A DNA stretch of 64,000 nt from Arion vulgaris (taxonomy: Eukaryota; Mollusca; Gastropoda; Stylommatophora; Arionidae): the NCBI GenBank assembly GCA_020796225.1, contig CM036775.1:7306893-7370892 (forward strand), in the 5' to 3' direction. Shown piece after piece: positions 53,530 to 63,804 of the stretch. The notes below the pieces were generated by a model. It searched no databases. It was not told the DNA's origin and was given only the letters and a program-made list of their open reading frames with translations. Position numbers and translations under genes: made by a program. Positions within the stretch are counted from its first letter, which is position 1. Each line of letters begins with the position of its first letter.

Positions 53530-53700
53530 ATGTCATCATCAAATAGCTTGTCCTTAGCAGAACTTTGCCACTCCAACAGTTCTCCGGAATTTATCTCTCT
53601 AATAAGCCAGATGTCCTGCCTCTGCAGCCGTCATGTTCAAAACATCAGTTACATACTGAATCCATCTTCTCCGTGATCTTCGTCTTCTTCTCTTTGCCAG
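53530..53700 (-). mobile_element. LINE 3' end
   Basis: Minus frame AKRRRRRSRRRWIQYVTDVL, NMTAAEAGHLAYQRDKFRRT and VGVAKFC, the same ending as 8091-8345. Confidence 0.72.
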
Positions 53701-53759
53701 TATGCCTCCTTTCATGATGATCTTCATGTCTTTTTATATATCCAAAATATCACATTTTT

Positions 53760-53915
53760 AGGTCTATTATAAAAACGGTGAGGTCTATTTTTGCATTTTA
53801 TAAAAATTCCACGGAAGCGAATTTGCTTCCAAATGTGCCCACCTTGGGGTTTGAACCAGGTACGTTTGGGTTTGTGGTCGAGTTAACTATCGCTTAAGCT
53901 ACAGACGCTGACATT
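53760..53915 (-). mobile_element. SINE-D copy, 5' part
   Basis: Minus strand: AGCGTCTGTAGCTTAAGCGA, box B GGTTCAAACCC, TTGGAAGCAAATTCGCTTCC and ATAGACCTCACCG. Confidence 0.75.
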
Positions 53916-54149
53916 AAGTTAATTTTAAACATCCCTTTTCTAACGCATAAGAAGCAGAAAAAGTAGATTGCAGAAATGAGGATAAGAGAACCGGAGCTAA
54001 CTAAGACCTAATTACACATTTAATTGAAGATCCTGTTAAAAGGCTGCATCATTGCTGCCTGACTAAACGAGTAGGTATCGAAGACGGAACACTCGCCTTT
54101 TTAAATTTTTTTTTTATCGTGGCATATCTCAAAGGACGTAGCCATCAAC

Positions 54150-54352
54150 CACAGTAAACGATTTTATAGGCACCACTTATACGTTCAGTAGTTTGCCATT
54201 GCTTACTGAACGGTGAGGTCTATTTTTACCTTTGTAAAAATCCCACGAAACGAATTTGCTTCCAAACTTGCGCACCGTGGGGTTTGAACCAGATACGCTT
54301 GGGTCAGTGATCGAGCTCACTAACCCTTGAGCTACAGACGCTCACAACACAC
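54150..54352 (-). mobile_element. SINE-D copy
   Basis: Minus strand: AGCGTCTGTAGCTCAAGGGT (box A), TGGTTCAAACCCC (box B), TTGGAAGCAAATTCGTTTCG, CGTTCAGTAAGCAATGGCAA, ACTACTGAACGTATAAGTGG. The best copy for the shared SINE-C/D/E tail. Confidence 0.85.
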
Positions 54353-54398
54353 GTCTACTTGCAATAAATACCGTGCTGAAATTGAATGTCTCGGATGT

Positions 54399-54660
54399 CT
54401 TCTTCTTCCAACGCTCCATATCGACCACTTGTTAACCACTCTGTGTGATTTGTATGTGATCTGAGCCTAAGAGCGATTATACGTTGTGCCAGTTATGTGC
54501 CTACAAGTAGGCCATCACATCCGACTTCAGCGACGATTTTTATTTATTAGAGTAGCTTCCCTTGTCCTCTAGCTCAGTCCCCCCTTACGGAATGGCTTGC
54601 ATGTCGCATTGGAACTATTCTTTGCTTCTCTTGCGGGTTCCGGTAACACACAGGTGAAAG
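54399..54660 (-). mobile_element. SINE-A copy
   Basis: Reverse of the family: CTTCTTCTTCCAACGCTCCA at the left, GCCAGTTATGTGCCTACAAG, and TCTTTGCTTCTCTTGCGGGT at the right. Confidence 0.83.
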
Positions 54661-55257
54661 TCTTGGATTTAATATGACTGATATCGCATCTCGTTGTAAA
54701 CTATGTAAAGTAAAACTTAACGTAACAAACGACCTGTTCAGAGTGAATGTAGAAAAACGTATCCGTTTTCCAAACAAATTGTATCCTTACAGCCTGATCA
54801 AGGTAAGACAACTTGAAGACAAAAATAATGTTACTTCTCTATCTTGTCCATTTTTATTTTGTAACACCTGTTGAGCTTATGATTTCCCTTTGAAGTTCAT
54901 ATCAAACGATTTTGAGATTTCTAATTATTTCTGAAATATCACTACGAGTATGAAAGGCGGATAAAAGCAGAGAAAAAAAAACCTATAGAATATACAGCGA
55001 ATCAAGGAAGAAGTTAGAAACCTTTTCTAGACTTCAGTTGTTTTGTTTTTAAAAAAGCACAACTTATGTTTCAACTTTAGCAGCAACATTTAGAAATGGT
55101 TTCTAGTTTCTTAAATTAATATTTAGTTTTACTGAAGTCTTCCCTATTATCTAAAGTCTTTGATAGATGGATGATGGGATTGATTGTCCACTCTAGCCGT
55201 TAAGGGGTTATGCTACAGGATTTCTCAACTTTCCTATCTCTCAATAAAATTATGTGA
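54661..55257. other. Spacer, no gene seen
   Basis: Frame 54674-54874 is open but has no domain. TTTAGTTTTACTGAAGTCTT near 55123 is a Penelope-end scrap. Confidence 0.4.
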
Positions 55258-55545
55258 TACATAGCAGTTACTACTAGAGTGGTCTACATAGCAGTTACTA
55301 CTAGAGTGGTCTACATAGAAGTTACTACTAGAGTGGTCTACATAGCAGTTACTACTAGAGTGGTCTACATAGCAGTTACTACTAGAGTGGTCTAAATAGC
55401 AGTTACTACTAGAGTGGTCTAGAAGTTACAAGATGTTAGATAGTCTTATACTAATTACATAAACTATAGAGTGGTTCATGAGCACAGAGTGGTCACATAC
55501 AGTTACGAGTGGTCTAAACAGTTTCTACTAGAGTGGTCTAAATGA
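55258..55545. repeat. 27-bp minisatellite
   Basis: Unit ACATAGCAGTTACTACTAGA plus GTGGTCT; about nine copies, the later ones (55425-55520) with many small deletions. Confidence 0.9.
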
Positions 55546-55559
55546 AATTTAGATATCTT

Positions 55560-56350
55560 CATTAATAAATTAGGCATGGAAATGGCGAATTTGATTGTAC
55601 AACGTCGTAGGTGTCAAACTGAATGAATTAAATAACAAATGCAATTTATTTGACCAGGTGAAGTGTCTTAACCAGCGAGCCACGTGAACCATCAGTCTCT
55701 TCTATATCTGTTGGAGGGGGAGTGGACGTGTGAGCACCTACATCTCTGCCAGGGGTGCAATGATGTAAGTTCAGTAACCAATAACCAACAAATAAGGGTG
55801 GGAGTTTTAATTTACGTTCCAGGGCCAGTTGAGCCACCCTTGTTCTGTTTATTTAGTGTAGTCTTGATATTGTCTCTATTCTCTTTCCCCAGGTGGAGGA
55901 TGGAATTGGTTGTCCACTCATGCCGTTAAGCGTAGGGTTGCAGCTTTAATGTGCGTTCCATGGCCAGATGAGTCACCCTTGTTGTGTTATATCCGTGTTT
56001 ATTTAGTGTAGTCTTGATATTGTCTATCCATCTTTGTCTTGGTCTTCCCTTGGCTCTAGTACCTAATCTCTTTTTATTGTATGCTGTTAGTGGTGGTTGG
56101 TTGTATTCCATTCTCATTAAATGTCCAAACTCATGCATTTGTTGTCGCTCAATGTCTTTCTTATATCAATACTACCATACGCCATTTTTCTGCAACTATT
56201 CGTCGTGACGTATTTAGGTCAGATTTAGTAATTCCATTTGTTGTGTGTTTATATTTCCCATTACTAGCCTTTTTGATCTTCTTTTTTCCATTCCTAGTTT
56301 TTCGCATTTATTTCGTCTTTCACTTCATATTTTCAGTTTAGGGCCTTGAT
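55560..56350 (-). mobile_element. LINE C-terminal fragments in tandem (THLAMERTLK type)
   Basis: The best part (55926-56138) encodes HEFGHLMRMEYNQPPLTAYN, AKGRPRQRWIDNIKTTLNKH and RVTHLAMERTLKLQPYA. The 3' part recurs at 55640-55680 and 55795-55925. A short LINE-tail element (about 55691-55785, CCATCAGT... to AACCAATAACC) interrupts it. Confidence 0.72.
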
Positions 56351-56364
56351 CAAGAACAGCCTTC

Positions 56365-56610
56365 ACCCGAGCGGTTACAAATTTGAGGTGTAAAGAATAG
56401 AACCACTATTACCTGCCACGCATGTCGTAAGAGGCGATTAAGGAGGTTTGGCTGAAATAGAATGCATGTGTCCTAAACGTGTAGAAGTCTATGCGTTTAG
56501 GGGCCTACCAAACCAATGTGCAACGTATACAGTTCTTGGCAAAGATCAAACATATCACAAAGAGTGATTAAAAATGGTCGTAAAGAACGAACACAAAGAA
56601 GAAGAAGAAC
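56365..56610 (+). mobile_element. SINE-B1, full copy
   Basis: CACCCGAGCGGTTACAAATT, AAAGAATAGAACCACTATTA, CATGTCGTAAGAGGCGATTA, GTGTAGAAGTCTATGCGTTT, CTTGGCAAAGATCAAACATA, AAAGAACGAACACAAAGAAG and a GAA tail. Confidence 0.85.
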
Positions 56611-56754
56611 AGCCTTAAGATAATGAATAACAGCCTACAAAGGGCCTTAAAACAAGCAAACACAGAGATCACTACATCCACCCCCAAACACTTCTATATA
56701 AAAGTAAATGATGGAAGAGAAGGAAAATGGATGTATTGCTTAATTGTATTATGT

Positions 56755-57045
56755 CTCGCCCGAGTTGTTACCGGGGTCCAAATTTGGGTGTAAAAAATAG
56801 AACCACGGTTACCTGCCACGCATGTCGTAAGAGTCCACTAAGGAGGTTGGCGTGGGGCTAACTACCCCACCCCGTAAAATAACACTAGATAGCTACAGAA
56901 ACCACAACTAGAAAAATTCATAGCCTCCACCAGGAAAAGAAGGATCATGCAAGGAGAAATCTGGAAAAGTTGGCCTTGGATAGGCGGTCTTGAAGACCTT
57001 GATGCGGACCTATGCCTCCTTGGGGCGAAGGGTGAAGACGAAGAA
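56755..57045 (+). mobile_element. SINE-B2 with LINE-type tail
   Basis: CGCCCGAGTTGTTACCGGGG, CATGTCGTAAGAGTCCACTA, ACACTAGATAGCTACAGAAA, then GGCCTTGGATAGGCGGTCTT and GGGGCGAAGGGTGAAG. Same body as 51585-51950. Confidence 0.82.
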
Positions 57046-57054
57046 TTATGTCTG

Positions 57055-57205
57055 CAGTATAAGAAGGGAATTTCTTCCGTCTGATGTATCCTTTGCTTGA
57101 TAAAGACCTTTGTGTCAAGAAGTCGCTACGTCACTTTGTATTGCTATTGTTTTTTACTTTGTAAAACTAAAGTACTTTGTGGTTACGTGTATCGCCATTA
57201 AGTAT
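57055..57205 (+). mobile_element. Penelope-type LTR fragment
   Basis: CCTTTGCTTGATAAAGACCT, ACTTTGTAAAACTAAAGTAC and TACGTGTATCGCCAT match the forward ends at 36060 and 45809. Confidence 0.68.
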
Positions 57206-57289
57206 AAAAAGTGAGTATTCGTGTGTAGAAAATTGGAATAAAAAAACCACTGTTGTTGCTGCCTGTATAAACCCATTTTGGACGGTGTA

Positions 57290-57670
57290 GGACAAAGGGG
57301 AAAACAAGAACGAAAATCCAGTCCTTCAAAACTAAATGCTACAGAAAGATCCTACAAATACCATGGACAGAAAAAGAAAGAACACTGATGTCCTGAAAGA
57401 ACTAAATGTTAAAGACAATTGACTGATAAACAACATACTATACAGGAAAATTAGATACTTTGGTCACATCAAGCGTCATGATGGCTTGGAAAGAACAATA
57501 TTAGAAGACAGGGTCCCAGAACGCAGAGGCAGACCAAGAAGAAGATGGCTACAAGATATTAAAAAACTATGAATATGACCATCGACGAAGTGGGTGAACT
57601 GACTAGAGACAGAGTGAATTTCAGATGTGCTGCAAAGAGAGCAACGTCCTATAAAGGATACGCCCCTTGA
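57290..57670 (+). mobile_element. LINE RT C-terminal fragment (FGHIKRHDGLERTIL type)
   Basis: Frames read KCYRKILQIPWTEKERT, NNILYRKIRYFGHIKRHDGL, ERTILEDRVPERRGRPRRRW and DEVGELTRDRVNFRCAAKRA, then TSYKGYAP and stop. A near-complete RT C-terminus with frameshifts. Confidence 0.83.
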
Positions 57671-57859
57671 TGATGAGGAAGGAAATCATATATGCTTGTG
57701 AAGTTTACTGGCGCATTTTTAGTGCAAACCACGCAACTCTCAGGTTACTTGCACTAGATGACGTCAGGAAGATCCTCCTTCCTCCAAGGCCAGATAAATG
57801 GAACAATTATACGAACAAAAGAACAACTTACAAACACATGTCCAGCATTGACTCACTAC

Positions 57860-58830
57860 CATCATAGCATTGGGCCGAAGGGCAAGAGAGCTCAAGTTGT
57901 CTGTCTGGTGCAGATACCACTACATAGCATTGGGCCGAAGGGCAAGAGCTCAAGTGCTGCTGGTGCAGATACCACTACATAGCATTGGGCCGAAGGGCAA
58001 GAGCTCAAGTGTCGCTGGTGCAGATACCACTACATAGCATTGGGCCGAAGGGCAAGAGCTCAAGTGTCGCTGGTGCAGATACCACTACATAGCATTGGGC
58101 CGAAGGCAGAGCTCAAGTGCTGCTGGTGCAGATACCACTACATAGCATTGGGCCGAAGGGCAGAGCTCAATGTGCTGGTGCAGATCCACTAGATAGCATT
58201 GGGCAAGGCAAACTCAGTGCTGCTGGTGCAGATACCATATGCATTGGGCCAAGGCAAGGCTCAAGTCGCTGGTGCAGATACCACTACATAGCATTGGCCG
58301 AAGGGCAAGAGCTCAAGTGCTGCTGGTGCAGATACCACTACATAGCATTGGGCCGAAGGGCAAGGCTCAGTGCCTGGTGCAGATACCACTACATAGATTG
58401 GGCCGAAGGGCAAGAGCTCAAGTGTCGCTGGTGCAGATACCACTACATAGCATTGGGCCGAAGGGCAAGAGCTCAAGTGTCGCTGGTGCAGATACCACTA
58501 CATAGTATTGGCCGAGGGGCAGAGCTCATGCTGCTGGTGCAGATACCACTACTAGCATTGGGCCGAAGGCAAGAGCTCAAGTGCCGCTGGTGCAGATACA
58601 AGCATGGCAGAGAGCTAGTCAGTGCAGATCACTTGTGCCGAAGGGCAAGAGCTCAAGTGTCGCTGGTGCAGATACCACTACATAGTATTGGGCCGAAGGG
58701 GCAAGAGCTCAAGTGCTGCTAGTGCAGATACCACTACATAGCATTGGGCCGAAGGGCAAGAGCTCATGTCGCTGGTGCGATACCACTACATAGCATTGTG
58801 CCGAAGGGCAAGAGCTCAGTTGTGCGTACT
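57860..58830. repeat. 55-bp minisatellite, about 17 copies
   Basis: Unit ACCACTACATAGCATTGGGC, CGAAGGGCAAGAGCTCAAGT, GTCGCTGGTGCAGAT. Outer units are uniform, while inner units (58150-58260, 58500-58640) have many missing bases. The 200-codon frame through it is a by-product. Confidence 0.93.
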
Positions 58831-59097
58831 GATCATTGAAAGCAATTTTGATCATTGAAGAAGAGAGTAAGTATAAATTGCGAGCATTCCTATCAACAGC
58901 GGTTCCAAACTTTACATTACGCGAACCACTTTTAAATACTTACGCCGTGGACGTAGAAGTTTCTATATATGAAAATCTTCTAGCGATGGAGTTATGATTA
59001 CACTACACCAACAGTCATGCTGGTTCCAATTTCCCAGACTGAAAGAAACTTCAAATGATCTTTAATTTTGTTCTGTTAGACATTTAGACTCGGTTTT

Positions 59098-59260
59098 TTC
59101 TTCTTCTTTGCGTTCGTTCTTTACGACCAATTTTAATCACTTTTGTGATATGTTTGATCTTTGCCAAGAACGTGTATACGTTGCACATTGGTTTGGTAGG
59201 CGCCTAAACGCATAGACTTCTACACGTTTAGGACACATGCATCCGATTTCAGCCAAAGAC
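59098..59260 (-). mobile_element. SINE-B1, 3' part
   Basis: Reverse of the B1 end: TTCTTCTTTGCGTTCGTTCT, GATCTTTGCCAAGAACGTGT, ACACGTTTAGGACACATGCA. Confidence 0.78.
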
Positions 59261-60009
59261 TCCGGTCTGGTCTGGGTCTTTTGATTTCGCTGCGGAACAA
59301 GTTTACTACTGTCTTTATATATATTTTTTTATTTTCCGATTTGAAATGTCAAAGATCATAATATTTTTTTTCAAGAAATTGAGGTCCCCCCTGTGAGTTC
59401 CTCTCGGACCTCCGGTAACGTTCCCAGTTTGGGAAATGCTGGTATAAAGAAGACTGGTTAAACGTGTACGTAGGAAGAGTGAGTACTCGTATACAGAAGC
59501 ACATAGAGAAACCTGTTCAAATAACGAAGATCATATGAACTGAGGCGAGAATTTATCGAAAGATTGCAAAGAAAAAAAAAATCCTTATTTTTTACCCTGT
59601 TACTTCCATTAATGTCATGTTAGCTTAAGTCAACTTAAGATAAGACTTGTGATTTATAAGATCTGTCTGATACGATCAAACTTCGACAGAAAACGATCTG
59701 CTGGTCTCACTCACTGAGCATCTGCTTTTGGCGTTAACTGACGAGTCAATTTGTGCATGCCGTTAACTTTACCTTCTAGTTTGATATTGACCTGAGTTTG
59801 GAGCAGAGGCTGAGATACCTGTGTTGACAGGTGAGTACACAGTCGTAAAGGCAAACATGCAGAAGAGATACCTGCTTTCGTTCAGTCGACATGTAGCACA
59901 AGGTGGGATATCTATTTTTAGACAGACTTAACGTTTAAACGGCTCATGATGTTGATCCTTCCTTCCTTTCGTTTCCTTGAAATATTTTTTATATATTCAA
60001 TGTTGTCAC
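59261..60009. other. Spacer, no gene seen
   Basis: Mixed sequence without a domain, repeat family or long ORF that I recognise. Confidence 0.4.
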
Positions 60010-60602
60010 TTCTATTCTTCTTCTTTTGCTGTATATGCTCCATATCGACCACTTGTTAACCTCTCTGTGATTTGTATGTGATCTGAGCCTAAGAGCGATT
60101 GTACGGTGTACTAGTTATGGGCCTACAAGTAGCTGGACAAGAACGCTATTAAGGGAGTCTCTGTGGCTGAGTGGTTAAGCCCTTTGCCTTGCGAATCGAA
60201 GGTCGTAGGTTCGAATCCGGACCGCAGCCTTCTGTTCACGAGTGCAGTTTTTTCCAGAGACCCTTTTCGTGCATTTCTGCGAAGAGGGACTGAGCCATAG
60301 GGGTAAAATCCGGTGTAATGAAGTCAATCCTTCGGCTATGCTGCTAGCCACAGAAGAATAGTAAACCAACAAGCAAACGATGTCGTTAGTCGCCACACGC
60401 TGAAGAATATACTGAGGTGCAGTGATGATGATCCGACGACTAAACTACACTAAAGTAGGCCATCACATCCGATATCTATGATAATTTTTATTTACTAGGG
60501 TAGCTTCCTAGGTCCTACATCAGTCGCCTCTTACGACATGCCCTGTAGGTTGTAATGTTATTTTTCTTTGCTTATCTTGCGGACCACGGCGCCACAGGGT
60601 GG
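60010..60602 (-). mobile_element. SINE-A copy split by a SINE2
   Basis: 3' part at 60010-60131 (CCATATCGACCACTTGTTAA) and the rest at 60448-60602 (TAGGTCCTACATCAGTCGCC, GACCACGGCGCCACAGG). Between them is a SINE2 (60152-60345). AAGTAG is present on both sides of the break. Confidence 0.8.
60152..60350 (+). mobile_element. tRNA-derived SINE2
   Basis: GTCTCTGTGGCTGAGTGGTT (box A), GTAGGTTCGAATCCGGACC (box B), TTTTTTCCAGAGACCC, then a deletion, and AATGAAGTCAATCCTTCGGC. Confidence 0.86.
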
Positions 60603-60918
60603 TCTCTTGTATAAACTTCACTGTCTTTTAAACCTACACAGAAGTCCGTGAAGTTTTCTGTCGAGTGTTGTTTCATTAGGCCAGTGAGCTTACCTCAGTG
60701 TATCATATTCGGGGCAGTTTTGAAGTATATGCTCTACAGTTTGATGTGCCTGTCCACATGTACACATGGCTTAATTGACAATCTTAAATTTTATATACAT
60801 GTGGCTGCGGAGTCAATTGTGTCCTGTTCTAAGGGGCAGAATGACAACTTGTTCTAGTCTGCTCATATTATATTATTCGTCTTGTGTTGGTATTTGTGGC
60901 TTTATCAAACCAACTATC

Positions 60919-61081
60919 CAGTGGCGGCTCGTGATCATTTTATTTGGTGGGGCCAGACAAAATTTCCGAAAAATCATGGTTTCAATTAGGATATATTTTA
61001 ATGTATAAAATAATAAATACACGTTACACCTTATTTTTGTGGGACCCGGCCCCACTGGCCCTTAATGACGAGCCGCCACTG
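60919..61081. mobile_element. hAT-type MITE, 163 bp
   Basis: Perfect 8-bp duplication CAACTATC (60911-60918 and 61082-61089) and perfect 14-bp ends CAGTGGCGGCTCGT. Confidence 0.95.
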
Positions 61082-61099
61082 CAACTATCTATCTTTTTT

Positions 61100-62030
61100 T
61101 TTTTTTAAATGAAAAAAAATGTGAAGAACTAGAACTGGAAATAAAAAAAAAAAAATTTATAATGAAAGATATAAATAGCATATATACATTTAACATATAT
61201 ACACATATATTATAGAGTATGAGAAGAGGCAGTATTAAAAAGCATAGGAATGTAGTGTGTTGAATCCGTGAGGTCGCAATGTACCATATAAAGATATAAA
61301 AACGATTTTCTAAAAAAGAAAATTGACTTCGATCATCAGAGGAACGTGACCGGATGGATATAAACTGGAAATCGCGAACACCCAAATGGTCACTTCCATT
61401 GAATTGAGAGACTACATTGGTCACGGAGAGTTTACGTATATTACATAAATGTTTGTCGAAGTGGTCACTAAGTTTTTTGCCAGTTTCGCCTATATATGCC
61501 TTGTCACAACGTTTACAAGTGATTGCGTAGATTGTATTGGGACTCGTATGTGAAACCATCTTCAATAACAAAAGTAGCATTATTAAAAGATGCAGTAGGG
61601 GTTCGTATCACATAAGCATATGTATGGTATCGCCAACAGCCACAGTGGACGGTGCCAAAATGATCCTAGACATTGAATTCCAGTGACTGTACGAACATAT
61701 CCTTAAACCATCTCAATCAGTAAGCCTTTAAAGATGATAGCTTTTTGGAACACTGAACGTTTCTCTGGATTCAACTTAAGAATAGAAAGATGACGGAATA
61801 AAATTTTGTTTCAGCAGTGAACTATGCGAGTTGAAAGTCAAGACAAGTTTCACCCTGTCAGAGTTAGAAGTCATATTGTGATTGGTAAGCTCATCCTGGC
61901 GAGCAATTTTCTGTACTCGAAGCATAGCAGATGCAAGCTCCTTCCTGGATATAGGCGACTGTGGTAGAAATCAAGCATATCCCGATCTCTATTAAAATAA
62001 TCATCGTCCTCGCTACACAGGCGACCAAGG
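61100..62030 (-). mobile_element. Penelope-like element, third copy, 5'-truncated
   Basis: High to low: RLCSEDDDYFNRDRDMLDFY and SRLYPG (after the RT core), VKLVLTF, AYVIRTPTASFNNATFVIED, and GIY-YIG endonuclease NTIYAITCKRCDKAYIGETG with KLSDHFDKHL (61350-61570). Unlike the copies at 34-35 kb this GIY-YIG start is in frame for over 90 codons. Stops and frameshifts occur upstream, so it is dead. Confidence 0.9.
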
Positions 62031-62095
62031 AGAGAGAGTTTTGGAGAGACATTGTTGCCTACGTCGGTAGGCATGACCCTTGATTGATTGATACA
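62030..62095 (+). mobile_element. LINE 3'-end scrap
   Basis: AGAGAGTTTTGGAGAGACAT and CGTCGGTAGGCATGACCCTT match the LINE end at 27-79. It abuts the truncated Penelope-like copy. Confidence 0.6.
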
Positions 62096-62139
62096 TCGAG
62101 ATAATATATATAAATATATATATATAAATGGAGTGATTT

Positions 62140-62430
62140 TGTTTCGAACACCATTGAAAGATAGAACTCAGCAACAACTAACTCGTAATCAAATATTATA
62201 AGGAAACGAAGGTGGAAATATTTAGTTCATGTTCTTAGATCAGACGAAAAGAGACTAAATCAACAAGTCCTTATGTGGTCACCAGTTGGGAAAAGAAAAC
62301 GTGGAAGACCAAAGACCACTCTTCGAAGAACCATCCAACAAGAAAGTAAACTATTGGGATGTAAAACCATACAAGATCTCCAACTGCTAGTAAAGAACCG
62401 TATCACATGGAGATCTAAAACCTCTAGTTT
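62140..62430 (+). mobile_element. LINE RT C-terminal fragment (second copy)
   Basis: Sequence matches 22210-22480 closely (GGAAACGAAGGTGGAAAT, AGATCAGACGAAAAGAGACT, GGAAAAGAAAACGTGGAAGA). Frameshift near the start. Confidence 0.8.
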
Positions 62431-62445
62431 TTGTATATATGTTTG

Positions 62446-62648
62446 ATGGCACGCCTGTCCAGCGATTGGGCGACGAGGTGACAAACCCCACCCCACCCTC
62501 CGTGAGTGCGGTTCAATTTCGCGGGTTGACAAAAAAGCCACTGGTTCTCCAGATTTACGGTGTTCGTGGCAGCGAATCTAAGGGTTACGATGTCCATAGC
62601 ATCGAGCCGAAGAGCTGAAAGCTCAAGTCCCTCTGGATCGGAAAAAAT
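62446..62648 (+). mobile_element. tRNA-derived SINE1, diverged head
   Basis: Head GCACGCCTGTCCAGCGATTG is diverged; box B GCGGTTCAATTTCGCGG and the body GTTCGTGGCAGCGAATC, CCATAGCATCGAGCCG are clear. Confidence 0.8.
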
Positions 62649-62659
62649 ATATATATATG

Positions 62660-62826
62660 CAGGGCGGCTAGTGATAAATTTTGTTGGTTGGACCAGACAC
62701 AAATTTTCGGAAAAATCATTGTTTTTGGGTTAGGTTATTTTCTAATTTATAAAATAATAAATACGGGCTACACATTATTGTTGGTGGGGCCATGCACCAC
62801 TGGCCCTTAATGACGAGCCGCCACTG
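62660..62826. mobile_element. hAT-type MITE, 167 bp, decayed flank
   Basis: Right end is intact (ACGAGCCGCCACTG), the left is CAGGGCGGCTAGTG. No clear 8-bp duplication; both sides are AT repeats. Confidence 0.85.
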
Positions 62827-63800
62827 TTATAATTTTATATATATATATATATATGTTTGATAGAACACTGTAAGCTTTTTTGCAATTTTACTCAATTCTA
62901 CGAGTCCATGGTTATTTATCGATTAAAAAAATATTAATAATATTGAAATCCTTAGTGTTAAACTTAATTTATAATCTTAAATAACATTAATTTTGCATGT
63001 TGTGTTATTTTTCAAATGAATTTGTCTTCAACAATACTGGAATACGGGGATCACGACACGGTTGGGGTCTTGTTTCCTAGAACTTTTACCTGAGCCCGCT
63101 AGTCTTATGTTATCGGAGGCCATGGATATACAAGACTTTGACATATACATCATACATGCAGACATACCGACTGACTTAAAACATATAGAAAGAACAACCA
63201 GACCGTTTGTTGTTTCTCTTGGAATCAATTCAAATAAAACACTTAAGACATGCTGACAGTTCGTCTATTTATAGCACTCGTCACGTGGTGGATTTGAGCC
63301 AGGTCGTCCTTGAACTGGCGTATTTCTACCTACAGAGGACGGAGGAAAAAGAGGGAGAGAGATAGAGAGAGAGAAAAAGCGGATTGGCTATCGTTTTCTC
63401 ACCGGTCCCAAGTTGTTTTTTCTTCTCCCAAGGAACAGGTCAGGAAGCACTTTCGTTAAATAATATTTGCCCGCCAGTTTGTTGTTATGTGTGTATGTCT
63501 GCTACAGGCACGTGCCGCTATCCGATCTAAACCACTAAGCCTGGCCTTAAGTGTCTGATGACGTCAGCAGCTATAAACCCTCGCAGGTCTGGTTACTTTT
63601 AGCCCTCGCTCATCTCCCTCCATGTTTCAGAGATGGATGCGCTCGTTAATTACCTCTTACCTATACGATAATGACGTAATCTGAGTAGGCAGATTATTGT
63701 ATTTTAGCCTCTGGCCGAATGGATTAGAGCGCGGCTACTATGCGAGGGATCCGTGTTTAATCCACGGTAAAGCCACGGATTTGTTTGCTGTTATGGCATA
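62827..63800. other. Mostly unassigned sequence
   Basis: An AT microsatellite (62835-62855), a GA-rich stretch (63340-63380) and a tRNA-like head at about 63707-63770 (CTGGCCGAATGGATTAGAGC, decayed box B). The acceptor arms do not pair, so it is SINE-like and not a tRNA gene. Confidence 0.45.
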
Positions 63801-63804
63801 TATA

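Noticed and set aside
58117..58722. 201-codon ORF
   Set aside because: Lies wholly in the 55-bp array; shadow frames are open on both strands.
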